DNA of 7,648 nucleotides, from assembly GCA_002501855.1 (NCBI GenBank), contig DAOM01000277.1, positions 1 to 7,648 on the forward strand. The letters are read 5' to 3'. Every line of letters starts with the position of its first letter. Position 1 is the stretch's first letter. Made by a program: the position numbers and the translations under genes. Shown here piece after piece: positions 1 to 6,438 of the stretch. Source of the DNA: Candidatus Nitrosopolaris nunavutensis (GTDB lineage Archaea; Thermoproteota; Nitrososphaeria; Nitrososphaerales; Nitrososphaeraceae). The notes under the pieces were generated by a model. That model made no database searches and was not told where the DNA came from. It saw only the letters and a list, made by a program, of their open reading frames with translations.

Positions 1-690
1 TATCGAATGGTTCAAGGTATAGTACGTGGATTATCTGAATATGTGAAGATTGTTGAGGAAATACACTTCACGCATATTAGGAGAAGAATGATTAGGATTA
101 AACCATCAGTTGGAAATGATAATCATAATGAGGAACCAATAACGTTGGTAGTTGATGCATCAGGTCTGACCGTATCAAAGAAAGGTGATTATATAGAAGA
201 AAAATGGATACGGAAGAAAAAGGAGTTTATCAAATTACATATCGCTGTTGATGCAAAATCCAAGAAAGTGGTTTCTTTTCGAATAACAAGAGGAAATGTA
301 CATGACGCCAAAAAGTTCTGTCCTCTAGTAAGAGAAGCAGTAGAGAAATATAATATTGACAAAGTATATGCAGACAAAGCCCATGATAACAAAAAGAACT
401 TTAACTTACTGGACGACCTGAATGTTGAACCAGCTATTGAAATAAGAAAGAATGCATCTATCAGAGCAGCAGGATGTCCATTAAGAAGAGATGAAGTACT
501 ACTAATCAAGAAACTTGTATATCAAGGATGGAATCAGCTCAAAGATGCAGGAAAAAGATGGATTACTGAAATAATATTTTCTTCAATCAAACGTGTTTTG
601 GGAGAAGACTTGTTATCAAAAACATTTTGTGCACAGAAAGTAGAAGCAGGACTAAAAGTGATGCTATACAACAAATTCATCAGCTTGTAA
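1..690 (+). CDS. IS5-like DDE transposase, 5' end outside window
   Basis: Transposase of an insertion sequence: a DDE nuclease that cuts and joins element ends. The frame is open from base 1, so the ATG at 7 is probably internal and the N-terminus is missing. Counting from that ATG (227 residues), the fold shows VVDASG with the first Asp at D50, then KLHIAVD (76-82), then VYADKAHD with the second Asp at D123, then RWITEIIFSSIK, where R184-x3-E188-x6-K195 matches the R(3)E(6)K part of the IS4/IS5 signature. The usual upstream Tyr is not seen. The start of the visible part (GIVRGLSEYVK and THIRRRM) resembles the N-terminal helical region of IS5-type enzymes. The catalytic triad is intact and there is no internal stop, so the element could be active if its left part is whole. 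I could not identify terminal inverted repeats downstream of the stop. The family call is firm to DDE transposase and likely for IS5; the subgroup is not resolved. Confidence 0.85.
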   Translation, partial: YRMVQGIVRGLSEYVKIVEEIHFTHIRRRMIRIKPSVGNDNHNEEPITLVVDASGLTVSKKGDYIEEKWIRKKKEFIKLHIAVDAKSKKVVSFRITRGNVHDAKKFCPLVREAVEKYNIDKVYADKAHDNKKNFNLLDDLNVEPAIEIRKNASIRAAGCPLRRDEVLLIKKLVYQGWNQLKDAGKRWITEIIFSSIKRVLGEDLLSKTFCAQKVEAGLKVMLYNKFISL

Positions 691-837
691 CTAACATCTA
701 AACATAGTGCAGAACCAAATGTCAAGACTTCTGGTATGGAATTAAGCTACAGTCTACAATAGATGATATCTGTGTGTTACCTCAGTATGTAATTAAATAG
801 GACTCATAGAGAACTATAAAAAGGCAACTACTTTCCA

Positions 838-1026
838 TCAATTCAAATCAATTATGTTAGCATTCATGCTATTTGCAGAATCTGGAAGTTTATGTGGCTT
901 GATGATCTCTACTAAGTGGAGAATGTGCATGGTTAATATCTTTGTAGCTAGTTGGTTCGACAAGGGTACGTAGAATGACGGATCTTGTTCACAGATACAA
1001 AAATATTGCAAAGTGTTTAGAGACTG
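838..1026 (-). pseudogene. Unrecognised reverse-strand coding remnant
   Basis: A 62-codon reverse frame with coding-like composition, ending in TGA at 838-840 and bounded upstream by TAG at 1027-1029. It reads through motifs such as CEQDPSFYVPLSNQLATK and HLVEIIKPHKLPDSANS. The first in-frame ATG is at 930, which would leave only 30 residues (MHILHLVEIIKPHK...), but the sequence before that ATG looks equally protein-like. I therefore read it as the C-terminal end of a longer gene whose upstream part is lost. I do not recognise the family. It lies about 150 bases downstream of the transposase stop and converges on it, so truncation by the insertion sequence is possible. It may also be chance, as 62 codons is short. 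Confidence 0.35.
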
Positions 1027-1040
1027 CTAGCTACAGCTAT

Positions 1041-1082
1041 ATTTTGAGATTTCATCTCATTTCATCTTGATTTTGAGATTTT
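1041..1082. repeat. Short direct repeats with an internal hairpin
   Basis: ATTTTGAGATTT occurs at 1041-1052 and again at 1070-1081, a spacing of 29 bases. Between them, TTTCATCT is repeated with a 10-base period (about 1051 and 1061). GAGAT-TTC-ATCTC at 1046-1058 is a perfect 5-bp inverted repeat with a 3-base loop. It lies in non-coding sequence. It could be a protein-binding site or a simple slippage product; no function can be assigned. Confidence 0.5.
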
Positions 1083-1305
1083 CGTTATAGAAACAGGCAC
1101 ATCCTTAGAGGATGACAAGCTTTTGCTTCACCATCATCAACATCAGTAGATCTCAATCAGTAGACCGAAAATAAGTTTTGATGACCTATCACAAAATTCA
1201 TTTCAATACTCAGTGTGCTGATGCTCGTCCATTATAATAATCCCTCAATGAATCTTTAAAATATAGATCTGGTTTTCAAATCGCAGCATCGCAACCGTTG
1301 CCATA

Positions 1306-1366
1306 GTCGTCAATTGTCCGATTGTTGACTGAAATCCTATTCGCGAGGATGACGACCATTTTTTCA
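1306..1366 (+). terminator. Foldable stretch ending in a T-run
   Basis: GTCGTCA (1306-1312) is complementary to TGACGAC (1350-1356), a 7-bp outer stem. Inside it, ATCCT (1334-1338) can pair with AGGAT (1346-1350), sharing one base with the outer stem, so the two pairings partly compete. The stem is followed by CATTTTTTC, a six-T run typical of archaeal transcription ends. The ATG at 1371 follows immediately, so it could end a short upstream transcript, act as a leader for the next gene, or be chance. Confidence 0.25.
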
Positions 1367-1370
1367 ATGG

Positions 1371-2076
1371 ATGGACGGCTATGTAAACTTAAACTTATCT
1401 ATTGCCTTAAAAGTGTCGAGGTCATACGACAAGCGTACCGAGATGTCTGCTGACCCTAAAGTACCCGATCTTACACCTATAGTTGACATACTAAAAGAGT
1501 TTCGGATCCTGGAAACCATAAAATCGAAGTTGTTTGCAAGACCTGACGAAGCATCCAAACATCTGAGTGCTGTGTTGAAGAAGATCAGTGGAAGATACAT
1601 AACCTTGGCTGAAAATGTAAGGATATTTACCACATTGACGTTTGATAGCGAACCACAAACAAAGGAATCCAAAGAATTTCTTTTTGAAGCAAAATTTGGT
1701 TATCTAACAGATGAGATTGGAGACGCTAGAGTCAGCTGCAGCCGTATTTTGAATATCTATAATACATATTTAAGTGGTTGGTTTTTCCGCTTTCTTAAAT
1801 CGGATGAAGCAAATCGATTGGAAACCCCTTTTTAGAGTGAAAGTTTCTCCTTACGATAAAGAGTTTGTTCTAGCTGCGGATAGAACAAATGAATTTCTAA
1901 CTAACTCTGGTGAATTAATCTATCCGCTTGTCGTAGATGGTGATTTGCAACAAGCTCAACAGAAGGTTAAAGAATTCTCAAACGATCTTGATTTACCGCT
2001 GACAGATTTGAGAAATGAATTGAAAATATTTCTGAGTATTGAAGCCGATTTTCTAGAAAAAAGGAAAGCTGTTTGA
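1371..2076 (+). pseudogene. Unrecognised protein gene split by a +1 frameshift
   Basis: Two overlapping frames appear to be one broken gene. The first runs 1371-1835 and the second continues one frame over to the TGA at 2076 (its nominal start is a GTG at 1774). Joining them around 1780-1800 gives a continuous protein of roughly 210-235 residues, for example NIYNTYLSGWFFRFL followed by NRMKQIDWKPLFRVKV. One extra base in TTTTT (1782-1786) or AAA (1797-1799) would explain the break. The ATG at 1443 (MSADPKVPDLTPIVDILKEF) is a more natural start than 1371, because the first 24 residues look less conserved in character. The protein is soluble, charged and mostly helical (DLTPIVDILKEFRILETIK; later QQAQQKVKEFSNDLDL), with no signal peptide, membrane segment or metal motif. 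I do not recognise the family. Two genuinely overlapping genes remain possible but less likely. Confidence 0.55.
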
Positions 2077-2385
2077 ATAAAATATTGAATTCAATCCTGT
2101 AAAGTTCTGTTGCGGAAACGTTCTGTTGATTGAGGAGAATGAGTACGCTAGACGTTAATGGAACCGTTGTTGCGAAAGCGCGGTGGGTGAAAGAGTTAAT
2201 GAGACTTTTGTGAAAGATGCCCCTCAAAAGTTGCTTAACGCCCAACCGTAAAAACAAAGCCTGTTGTAGTACAATTTATAAAATGTAACTGCCAAAACAT
2301 AATGACTCATATATGTCAAGTTACTTATTCTCAACAACATTCTAATGTATAAGATATTCTTAATTAAAAAAGAGACTATAGAACA
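2077..2385. other. Gene-poor interval with two tiny candidate frames
   Basis: No convincing gene. GTTCTGTTG is repeated at 2104-2112 and 2120-2128. A 24-residue frame starts at 2139 (MSTLDVNGTVVAKARWVKEL, stop at 2213) directly after GAGGAGA, which is close for a ribosome site. An overlapping frame ending near 2251 (ERVNETFVKDAPQKLLNAQP) also looks protein-like, so this may be the frameshifted relic of a small gene. TTTATAAA at 2275-2282 is a good archaeal TATA element. It lies 20 bases before an ATG at 2302 that opens only 16 codons. Confidence 0.25.
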
Positions 2386-2616
2386 TTGTCTAAATCGCAA
2401 GAGGAAATGCATGTGTGGAGAAAGAAAATAGAAATGATAGGCATTGATATAAAACATCTAGACCAAGATATGGACACCAATCGATTCAGGCTAAAAACAA
2501 GGATCATGAATCGGCACTTCATAAATGAACTAAATAAGATCGGTTTACAACTCATAAATATGACTGGAACCTTTGATGGTAAACTTATGGTACTTTTGGA
2601 AACAAAAGTTTTATGA
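2386..2616 (+). CDS. Small hypothetical protein
   Basis: An open frame of 76 codons from a TTG at 2386. An ATG at 2407, preceded by AGAGGAA, is a more likely start and would give 69 residues beginning MHVWRKKIEMIGIDIKH. The protein is highly charged and soluble, with a mixed helical look (HFINELNKIGLQLINM), no membrane segment and no recognisable motif. I do not recognise it. Its 3' end overlaps, by about 30 bases, a reverse-strand coding-like frame that ends at 2585, so at least one of the two is probably non-functional. It may be a real short gene, a fragment, or a chance frame. Confidence 0.4.
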   Translation: MSKSQEEMHVWRKKIEMIGIDIKHLDQDMDTNRFRLKTRIMNRHFINELNKIGLQLINMTGTFDGKLMVLLETKVL

Positions 2617-2770
2617 CGGCACGAATTGCAGCGACGATACCGGAATCTGCTTTTGTATATTTGGTATCTTTCAATAGAAACTCCGATAAGTTACCGGAAA
2701 AGAGCATGTGACTCTGGTAATTCTTAGGGACGTTTGGAAGGTGTGGTAATTTAGGGACATTTTCTGGTAA
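2585..2770 (-). pseudogene. Coding-like extension after the TAG of the MFS gene
   Basis: Immediately after the TAG that ends the MFS-like gene (2771-2773) the same frame stays open for 61 codons to TAA at 2585-2587. It begins with a proline-rich stretch, LPENVPKLPHLPNVPKN, and continues MLFSGNLSEFLLKDTKYT, then SGIVAAIRAVIKLLFPKVP. An ATG at 2707 would give a free-standing 40-residue protein. The text looks protein-like, but I do not recognise it. It may be a separate small gene using that ATG, the C-terminal end of another protein joined here by rearrangement, or a tail formerly attached to the transporter. The MFS_3 C-terminal domain already looks complete before the TAG, so the tail is not needed for that protein. 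Confidence 0.35.
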
Positions 2771-2780
2771 CTATTTGGGA
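2715..2780. repeat. Degenerate direct repeat, about 29 and 21 bases apart
   Basis: TGGTAATTCTTAGGGACGTT (2715) recurs as TGGTAATTTAGGGACATTT (2744-2762), and a weaker third copy TGGTAACTATTTGGGA starts at 2765. On the reverse strand the first two copies encode the repeated NVPK of the proline-rich stretch that follows the MFS stop codon. The third copy covers that stop codon. The copies look like a local tandem duplication. Confidence 0.5.
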
Positions 2781-3985
2781 GCAGCTTTTACTATATAATG
2801 AGAGACTATCGGTTGGGGACCATCTTTGAGAAGTGCACGGATTCCATCTTCCATAATCTGAACGTTTTTGGTAACGCGTTCATGCTGACGCATATGGTCA
2901 GTCCAGGATTCAGCAATTCTGATCTTGAGATAGTGACCAATATCTGCTGGGTCTTGGAATAATTCCCAATAGGCCATCCCCTCGCTCTTGAGAGTACGTC
3001 CTAACTCACGTATGCTCTGCTCGAACTCATCAGATAATTTAGGGTCAATCCTGTAGTCGATTGTTATCAGAGCTTGGCCTTCACTGTTTGGAGGGTCAAC
3101 TGAGAGCTGCGGAGGAAGTGACCAGTGGTCACTGCCTGCTGGTGTGAAATCGAGATCACCCACAAGAGTAGTGCTGTAACGCTTTCTAGCAATAATAATT
3201 GCAGCTAAGGCTATCGATGCTACTGACAGGGTAATTGGAATCCCAATTGTGTTAGCTATTGTACCCCATATCACACTTCCAACTGCCAAGCCACCATTTA
3301 GTACAAGCAGATAAACTGCTGATACTCTGGCTCCAATCCACTTTGGCGCAGATTTCATTCCAATGGTATAGAGTTTTGATAATATGGTGATGTAAGCTAC
3401 TCCTCCTGCTCCCATGACTATACAAAGAATACCAAAATCTCGTAGATATCCCATTGTGAATATTACCGCTGCAAGTAAACCAATAGAACCTGTCATAAGA
3501 GATTCTATTGAGACCCTAGATTGCAATTATGGCAAAATTGCAATTCCACCAATTATTGCTCCCGTACCAAAAGATCCTAATAGCAGCCCAAAACCTGTGG
3601 AATCAAGTCTTAGTTCGTGTTTCGCTAGAAGTGGTAAGAGAGATAATAATGCACTACTACATAATGTGAACATACCCGCACGAACCATTAATACATGTGC
3701 TGCTTGAGAATGGCGTACATAACGTATCTGAGCTCGAATGGCTCCAATTATATTCTCCGGTGGCAGCGAAGTTTGGACTTGAGACTTTCTTGGCAATTTA
3801 CTCAGGACTATGATCATAACAATAAAGGAGGCTGGATTAAGAAAAAATACGGCCCAAGGTGCAATTGCAGCTACAATAAAACCACCAACCGTAGGGCCAA
3901 CCGCACGACCTGATTTTCTCCCTATAACAGTCAATTCTATTTCACTCGATCTATCGAGTGCAGCGTAATGTTTGGATTCTGACAT
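2771..3985 (-). pseudogene. Truncated MFS exporter with foreign N-terminus and in-frame stop
   Basis: The product resembles the C-terminal two thirds of an MFS_3-type exporter (PF05977, related to enterobactin exporter EntS). Residues 27-62 (RAVGPTVGGFIVAAIAPW, then FFLNPASFIVMI) match the middle of such proteins. About seven membrane segments follow, then a soluble C-terminal domain of the dimeric alpha/beta-barrel (monooxygenase-like) type (DYRIDPKLSDEFEQSIREL) that closes many PF05977 proteins. The first four or five membrane segments are absent. In their place are residues 1-27, including RSSEIELTVIGRKSGR, which look like the start of a deazaflavin (F420)-dependent nitroreductase-family protein; the junction falls at the shared Gly-Arg. 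In addition, TAA at 3527-3529 interrupts the frame (ILP-stop-LQSRVS) exactly where a family member would carry one ordinary residue; both halves are in the same frame. The first part is 3527-3985 and the second 2771-3526, nominally starting at TTG. The gene is very unlikely to make a working transporter. Confidence 0.75.
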
Positions 3986-3994
3986 AGATTCGTT

Positions 3995-4002
3995 TTTATA
4001 AA
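3995..4002 (-). promoter_or_regulatory. TATA box of the chimeric gene
   Basis: TTTATAAA, a near-ideal archaeal TATA element, lies 9 bases before the ATG at 3985 read on the reverse strand. The usual TATA-to-start spacing of about 25 bases would put transcription initiation slightly inside the frame. Either a different element is used or the annotated ATG is upstream of the true start. The sequence is palindromic, so it could also serve the other strand. Confidence 0.35.
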
Positions 4003-4218
4003 TACAGATTAATGCTTTTTTAATGTTTAATAATCAATTTTGGATGAATCCAATTTATCCTGCAAAATATTAGCATATCGTTACAAACAATTTTTCTGGA
4101 ATGTAAATGGTCTATTATGCTTTAGAAAAGTACCTACAATAAAGTTAACATCTTCTATATACTTTGTCACCCTAACAGTTCTTATTCCAAACTGCAAGGG
4201 CAGTGGCTGGCTTTAGTT
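4003..4218. other. AT-rich interval without a clear gene
   Basis: No gene is supported here. A forward frame is open from 4126 and runs into the small frame at 4219-4305 (for example SKLQGQWLALVMDSEPF across 4186-4236). Part of this stretch may therefore be the upstream remainder of that relic. The missing first half of the MFS gene was not found in this interval on either strand. Confidence 0.3.
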
Positions 4219-4305
4219 ATGGATTCAGAACCATTCACAGAAAGAGTACATACAATACCCGTAATACCAACAGCCGAAGAGGAAGACCTGATCACAATTA
4301 AATAG
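4219..4305 (+). pseudogene. Short acidic frame, possible gene end
   Basis: From the ATG at 4219 the frame gives 28 residues (MDSEPFTERVHTIP, then VIPTAEEEDLITIK) ending in TAG at 4303-4305. The same frame is open back to 4126, and the stretch before the ATG (LQGQWLALV) also looks coding. It therefore resembles the C-terminal end of a lost larger gene more than an independent microprotein. The family is not recognised. It ends 24 bases before the DUF763 start and overlies that gene's promoter region. Confidence 0.3.
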
Positions 4306-4316
4306 TTTTAAGTATA
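4306..4316 (+). promoter_or_regulatory. TATA-like element of the DUF763 gene
   Basis: TTTTAAGTATA lies about 14-24 bases before the GTG at 4330. With normal archaeal spacing, transcription would begin at roughly 4330-4337, giving a leaderless or nearly leaderless mRNA. This agrees with the absence of a ribosome-binding site there. Confidence 0.45.
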
Positions 4317-4329
4317 CGTTATTTATGCG

Positions 4330-5523
4330 GTGTTGGATAGTTCTACTATAAATCTTCCTTTACATGGAGGACATGCGCCCTCATACTTAATCAGACGAAT
4401 GGTTAGGCTTTCCTATGCAATATCCAAAGTAATTGTAGCTGAATATGGTCAGCAGGAGTTTTTAAGAAGGCTATCCGACCCCCTATGGTTTCAAGCTTTT
4501 GGTTGTGTTCTAGGGTTTGATTGGCATTCCTCAGGAGTCACAACTGTAGTAACGGGTGTTCTAAAGCAAGCACTAAATGAAGATGTTCACAGCATATCCA
4601 TAGCAGGGGGAAAAGGAAAGAAGGCTAGAGAAACAAAAAACGATATTCCCAAGCTTGCTGAAAAGCATTACAACCTGTCTTCTTCCAAAATCGATAACTT
4701 ATTGTATGCAAGCAGAATGGCAGCGAAAATAGATAACGCCGCATTACAAGATGGCTACTCGCTGTATCACCAGGTAATTCTTTTTGATGAGCACGGAAAT
4801 TGGACTGTCGTGCAGCAGGGAATGAATCCTAATAATAAGATGGCAAGGAGATATCATTGGGTTTCAGATTATCTAAAGAGCTTTGTATCCGAACCGCATG
4901 CAGGAATTATAAGCAAATGCAAAAGTCCAGATACTCTCAATATGACGTCAATTGATTCTGCAGAAAATCAAAAAATCTGTGTAGAGTTGACAAGAGGCGA
5001 TATTAACAACCTAAAATCATCTGTATATAAAATAGCAGCAACGTATACTCTGGATAAGAGGAATACGTTGGACAATTGGATTACCGCAGATACTTCAGGC
5101 AAATATGAAGTATCTACTAATACCACGAAAGATCCCTCGACTGAACATTATTGGATACCTCGCAGATTAGACTGGGATGTATTTAGGAACATTTACGATA
5201 TTCAACCGCAAAATTATGAACAATTAATTTCCATTCCAGGGTTTGGACCGGCAGCTATAAGAGCACTCTCCCTGATAGGCGAAATAATTTTTGGAGCCAA
5301 AGCATCGTGGCAAGATCCAGTGAAATATAATTTTGCCCATGGTGGTAAGGATGGAGTTCCCTATCCAATTGCACGTAAGATCTATGATAAATCCATAAGT
5401 TATCTAACCTCTGCAATTGAAGGAGCAGAAATAGAAAGGGAGGAGAGAATCCAAGCTTTAAAGAAATTGGGAGATCTTTCAGCTAGAATGTTTAATCGAG
5501 ATAGTGCAAAGGATACAATATGA
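4330..5523 (+). CDS. DUF763 family protein, complete
   Basis: A full-length member of DUF763 (PF05559), 397 residues. The family has no established biochemical role, and I assign none. Diagnostic stretches are present: NLPLHGGHAPSYLIRRM at 8-24, FLRRLSDPLWFQAFGCVLGF at about 44-63, then DWHSSGVTTVVTGVLKQAL. Residues 297-320 (EQLISIPGFGPAAIRALSLI) look like a helix-hairpin-helix motif, which in other proteins contacts DNA non-specifically; this suggests a nucleic-acid role. The C-terminus is a charged helix (EGAEIEREERIQALKKL). The protein is soluble, with no signal peptide. The start is GTG at 4330, chosen because it leaves the usual short lead before LPLHGG; TTG at 4333 is an alternative and the first internal ATG would remove the conserved start. 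No stop or frameshift interrupts it, unlike most of its neighbours. It appears to be a single-gene unit with its own TATA element. Confidence 0.93.
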   Translation: MLDSSTINLPLHGGHAPSYLIRRMVRLSYAISKVIVAEYGQQEFLRRLSDPLWFQAFGCVLGFDWHSSGVTTVVTGVLKQALNEDVHSISIAGGKGKKARETKNDIPKLAEKHYNLSSSKIDNLLYASRMAAKIDNAALQDGYSLYHQVILFDEHGNWTVVQQGMNPNNKMARRYHWVSDYLKSFVSEPHAGIISKCKSPDTLNMTSIDSAENQKICVELTRGDINNLKSSVYKIAATYTLDKRNTLDNWITADTSGKYEVSTNTTKDPSTEHYWIPRRLDWDVFRNIYDIQPQNYEQLISIPGFGPAAIRALSLIGEIIFGAKASWQDPVKYNFAHGGKDGVPYPIARKIYDKSISYLTSAIEGAEIEREERIQALKKLGDLSARMFNRDSAKDTI

Positions 5524-5689
5524 TTAAACATGTCCAGTGTTGAGAAGATACATAATAGAGCTACGAGCCGACATAGGGATTAAAACAGATAATCCGTGCA
5601 CTACAATGTGCTTGAACATCCAATTTCAATTCGTTAATCATGTTATGCTGGAGATATGTTGATTGGGGCAAGTTTCTGTAGTTGTTTAA

Positions 5690-5885
5690 ACCACAAAAAA
5701 GACTGTCTTAAAACCTTCAATCATTATTACGATTATAGGGCTTTCGTTTGCAGTAATGTGGAACAACCGAGATCCCTTCAACTGGTGCAATAGCAGGAAA
5801 AAAAATAAGCTATGTGGATACCTCAGAACAGGATGCGCGTCGATTTATGAAAGATTTGAGGCTTAAACCAATTTCATATAGATAA
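5690..5885 (+). pseudogene. Frameshifted remnant with a membrane helix
   Basis: Two frames join into one protein-like sequence. The first, after the TAA at 5687, reads KKTVLKPSIIITIIGLSFAV, a hydrophobic helix like a signal anchor. At about 5757-5785 the sense moves one frame over to IPSTGAIAGKKISYVDTSEQ, then DARRFMKDLRLKPISYR and TAA at 5883-5885. The break corresponds to one extra base. No ATG, GTG or TTG precedes the helix in frame, so the start is lost too. The likely ancestor was a short membrane-anchored or exported protein with a soluble, charged tail. I do not recognise the family. Confidence 0.45.
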
Positions 5886-5946
5886 ATCGCATCGAGAAGT
5901 AAAATTGGTCATGGGTTTCCTTAATTATGCGTTCCATAACAAACTA

Positions 5947-5957
5947 TTATAATATAA
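5947..5957 (+). promoter_or_regulatory. TATA-like element
   Basis: TTATAATATAA sits 12-23 bases before the ATG at 5970. Position and sequence fit an archaeal promoter for a leaderless short transcript. In AT-rich DNA such matches also arise by chance. Confidence 0.25.
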
Positions 5958-5969
5958 GAATAATAGGTC

Positions 5970-6059
5970 ATGGAAAGTATTACTACTACAAGTGTTGACC
6001 CAATCCTTATGCATGTTTGCCAACCACTACCATCATCTAATACCACCAAAGGTGTGTGA
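5970..6059 (+). CDS. Possible 29-residue small protein
   Basis: An ATG at 5970 opens 29 codons (MESITTTSVDPILMHVCQPL..., ending TTKGV) with TGA at 6057-6059. A TATA-like element lies at a plausible distance upstream. The composition is Thr/Ser rich and not obviously structured, and no family is recognised. The only support is the promoter-start geometry, so this is weak. Confidence 0.18.
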   Translation: MESITTTSVDPILMHVCQPLPSSNTTKGV

Positions 6060-6158
6060 ACCAAATTTGACATTATTTTTGGACTCAATTGTGGGTTAGC
6101 TTATGAATTTAGGATTCCTTAGGACCTATAACCTTCTTTCAAACAAAGGTTGATAAAG

Positions 6159-6379
6159 ATGTCTAAGGACGAAATTGAAATCGAACCAGCAGAGTTTGAA
6201 TCAGCGAATAAAGAGGCGAATGTATCACAACGAGTGAAGACAACAATACGATATCTGGATGCAGTTACTTCCCTTGAAGGTTTATTGAAATAAGCGGGGA
6301 CCTTCAAGTTAAAGGAGACACAGACGTAGATTACCTAGCAATGATGCGAGAATCCAAGGCCTTTCCACACGTGAGATGA
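6159..6379 (+). pseudogene. Small acidic protein gene broken by a one-base loss
   Basis: An ATG at 6159, preceded by AAAGGTTG, opens 44 codons (MSKDEIEIEPAEFESANKEA, later TTIRYLDAVTSLEGLLK) to TAA at 6293. One frame over, the sense continues seamlessly as FIEISGDLQVKGDTDVDYLA, then MMRESKAFPHVR, to TGA at 6377-6379. Restoring one T in the TTT run at 6281-6283 would yield a single protein of about 73 residues. It would be soluble and acidic at the start, ending in a basic helix. The size and organisation would suit a small regulator or an antitoxin-like protein, but no family motif is clear and no toxin gene is adjacent, so I assign no function. CCTATAAC at 6124-6131 is a possible TATA element. 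Confidence 0.55.
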
Positions 6380-6438
6380 ATAAAATATACGAATAAGAGA
6401 GAAAATGTTATTTTTCCTATTATCACACAATGCAGCTT

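Noticed and set aside
189..509. Reverse open frame inside the transposase
   Set aside because: Antisense to a clear DDE transposase with intact catalytic residues; it is a by-product of that coding sequence.
1379..1672. Reverse open frame opposite the split gene
   Set aside because: The forward frame has better protein character and continues past both ends; the reverse frame has no support.
1967..2457. Two reverse open frames, 1967-2257 and 2224-2457
   Set aside because: Rich in Phe, Tyr and His in the pattern typical of antisense readings of AT-rich DNA; no motif or promoter.
2771..2773. TAG as a pyrrolysine codon
   Set aside because: No pyrrolysine machinery is visible, and the exporter domain is complete before the TAG; ordinary termination is simpler.
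3414..3913. Forward open frames across the exporter
   Set aside because: Antisense to recognisable MFS sequence.
5561..5641. Reverse 26-codon frame (MINELKLDVQAHCSARII...)
   Set aside because: Very short, no promoter, no motif; kept out for lack of support.
6119..6307. Reverse open frame over the small acidic gene
   Set aside because: The forward strand gives a more convincing protein with a start and a natural continuation.
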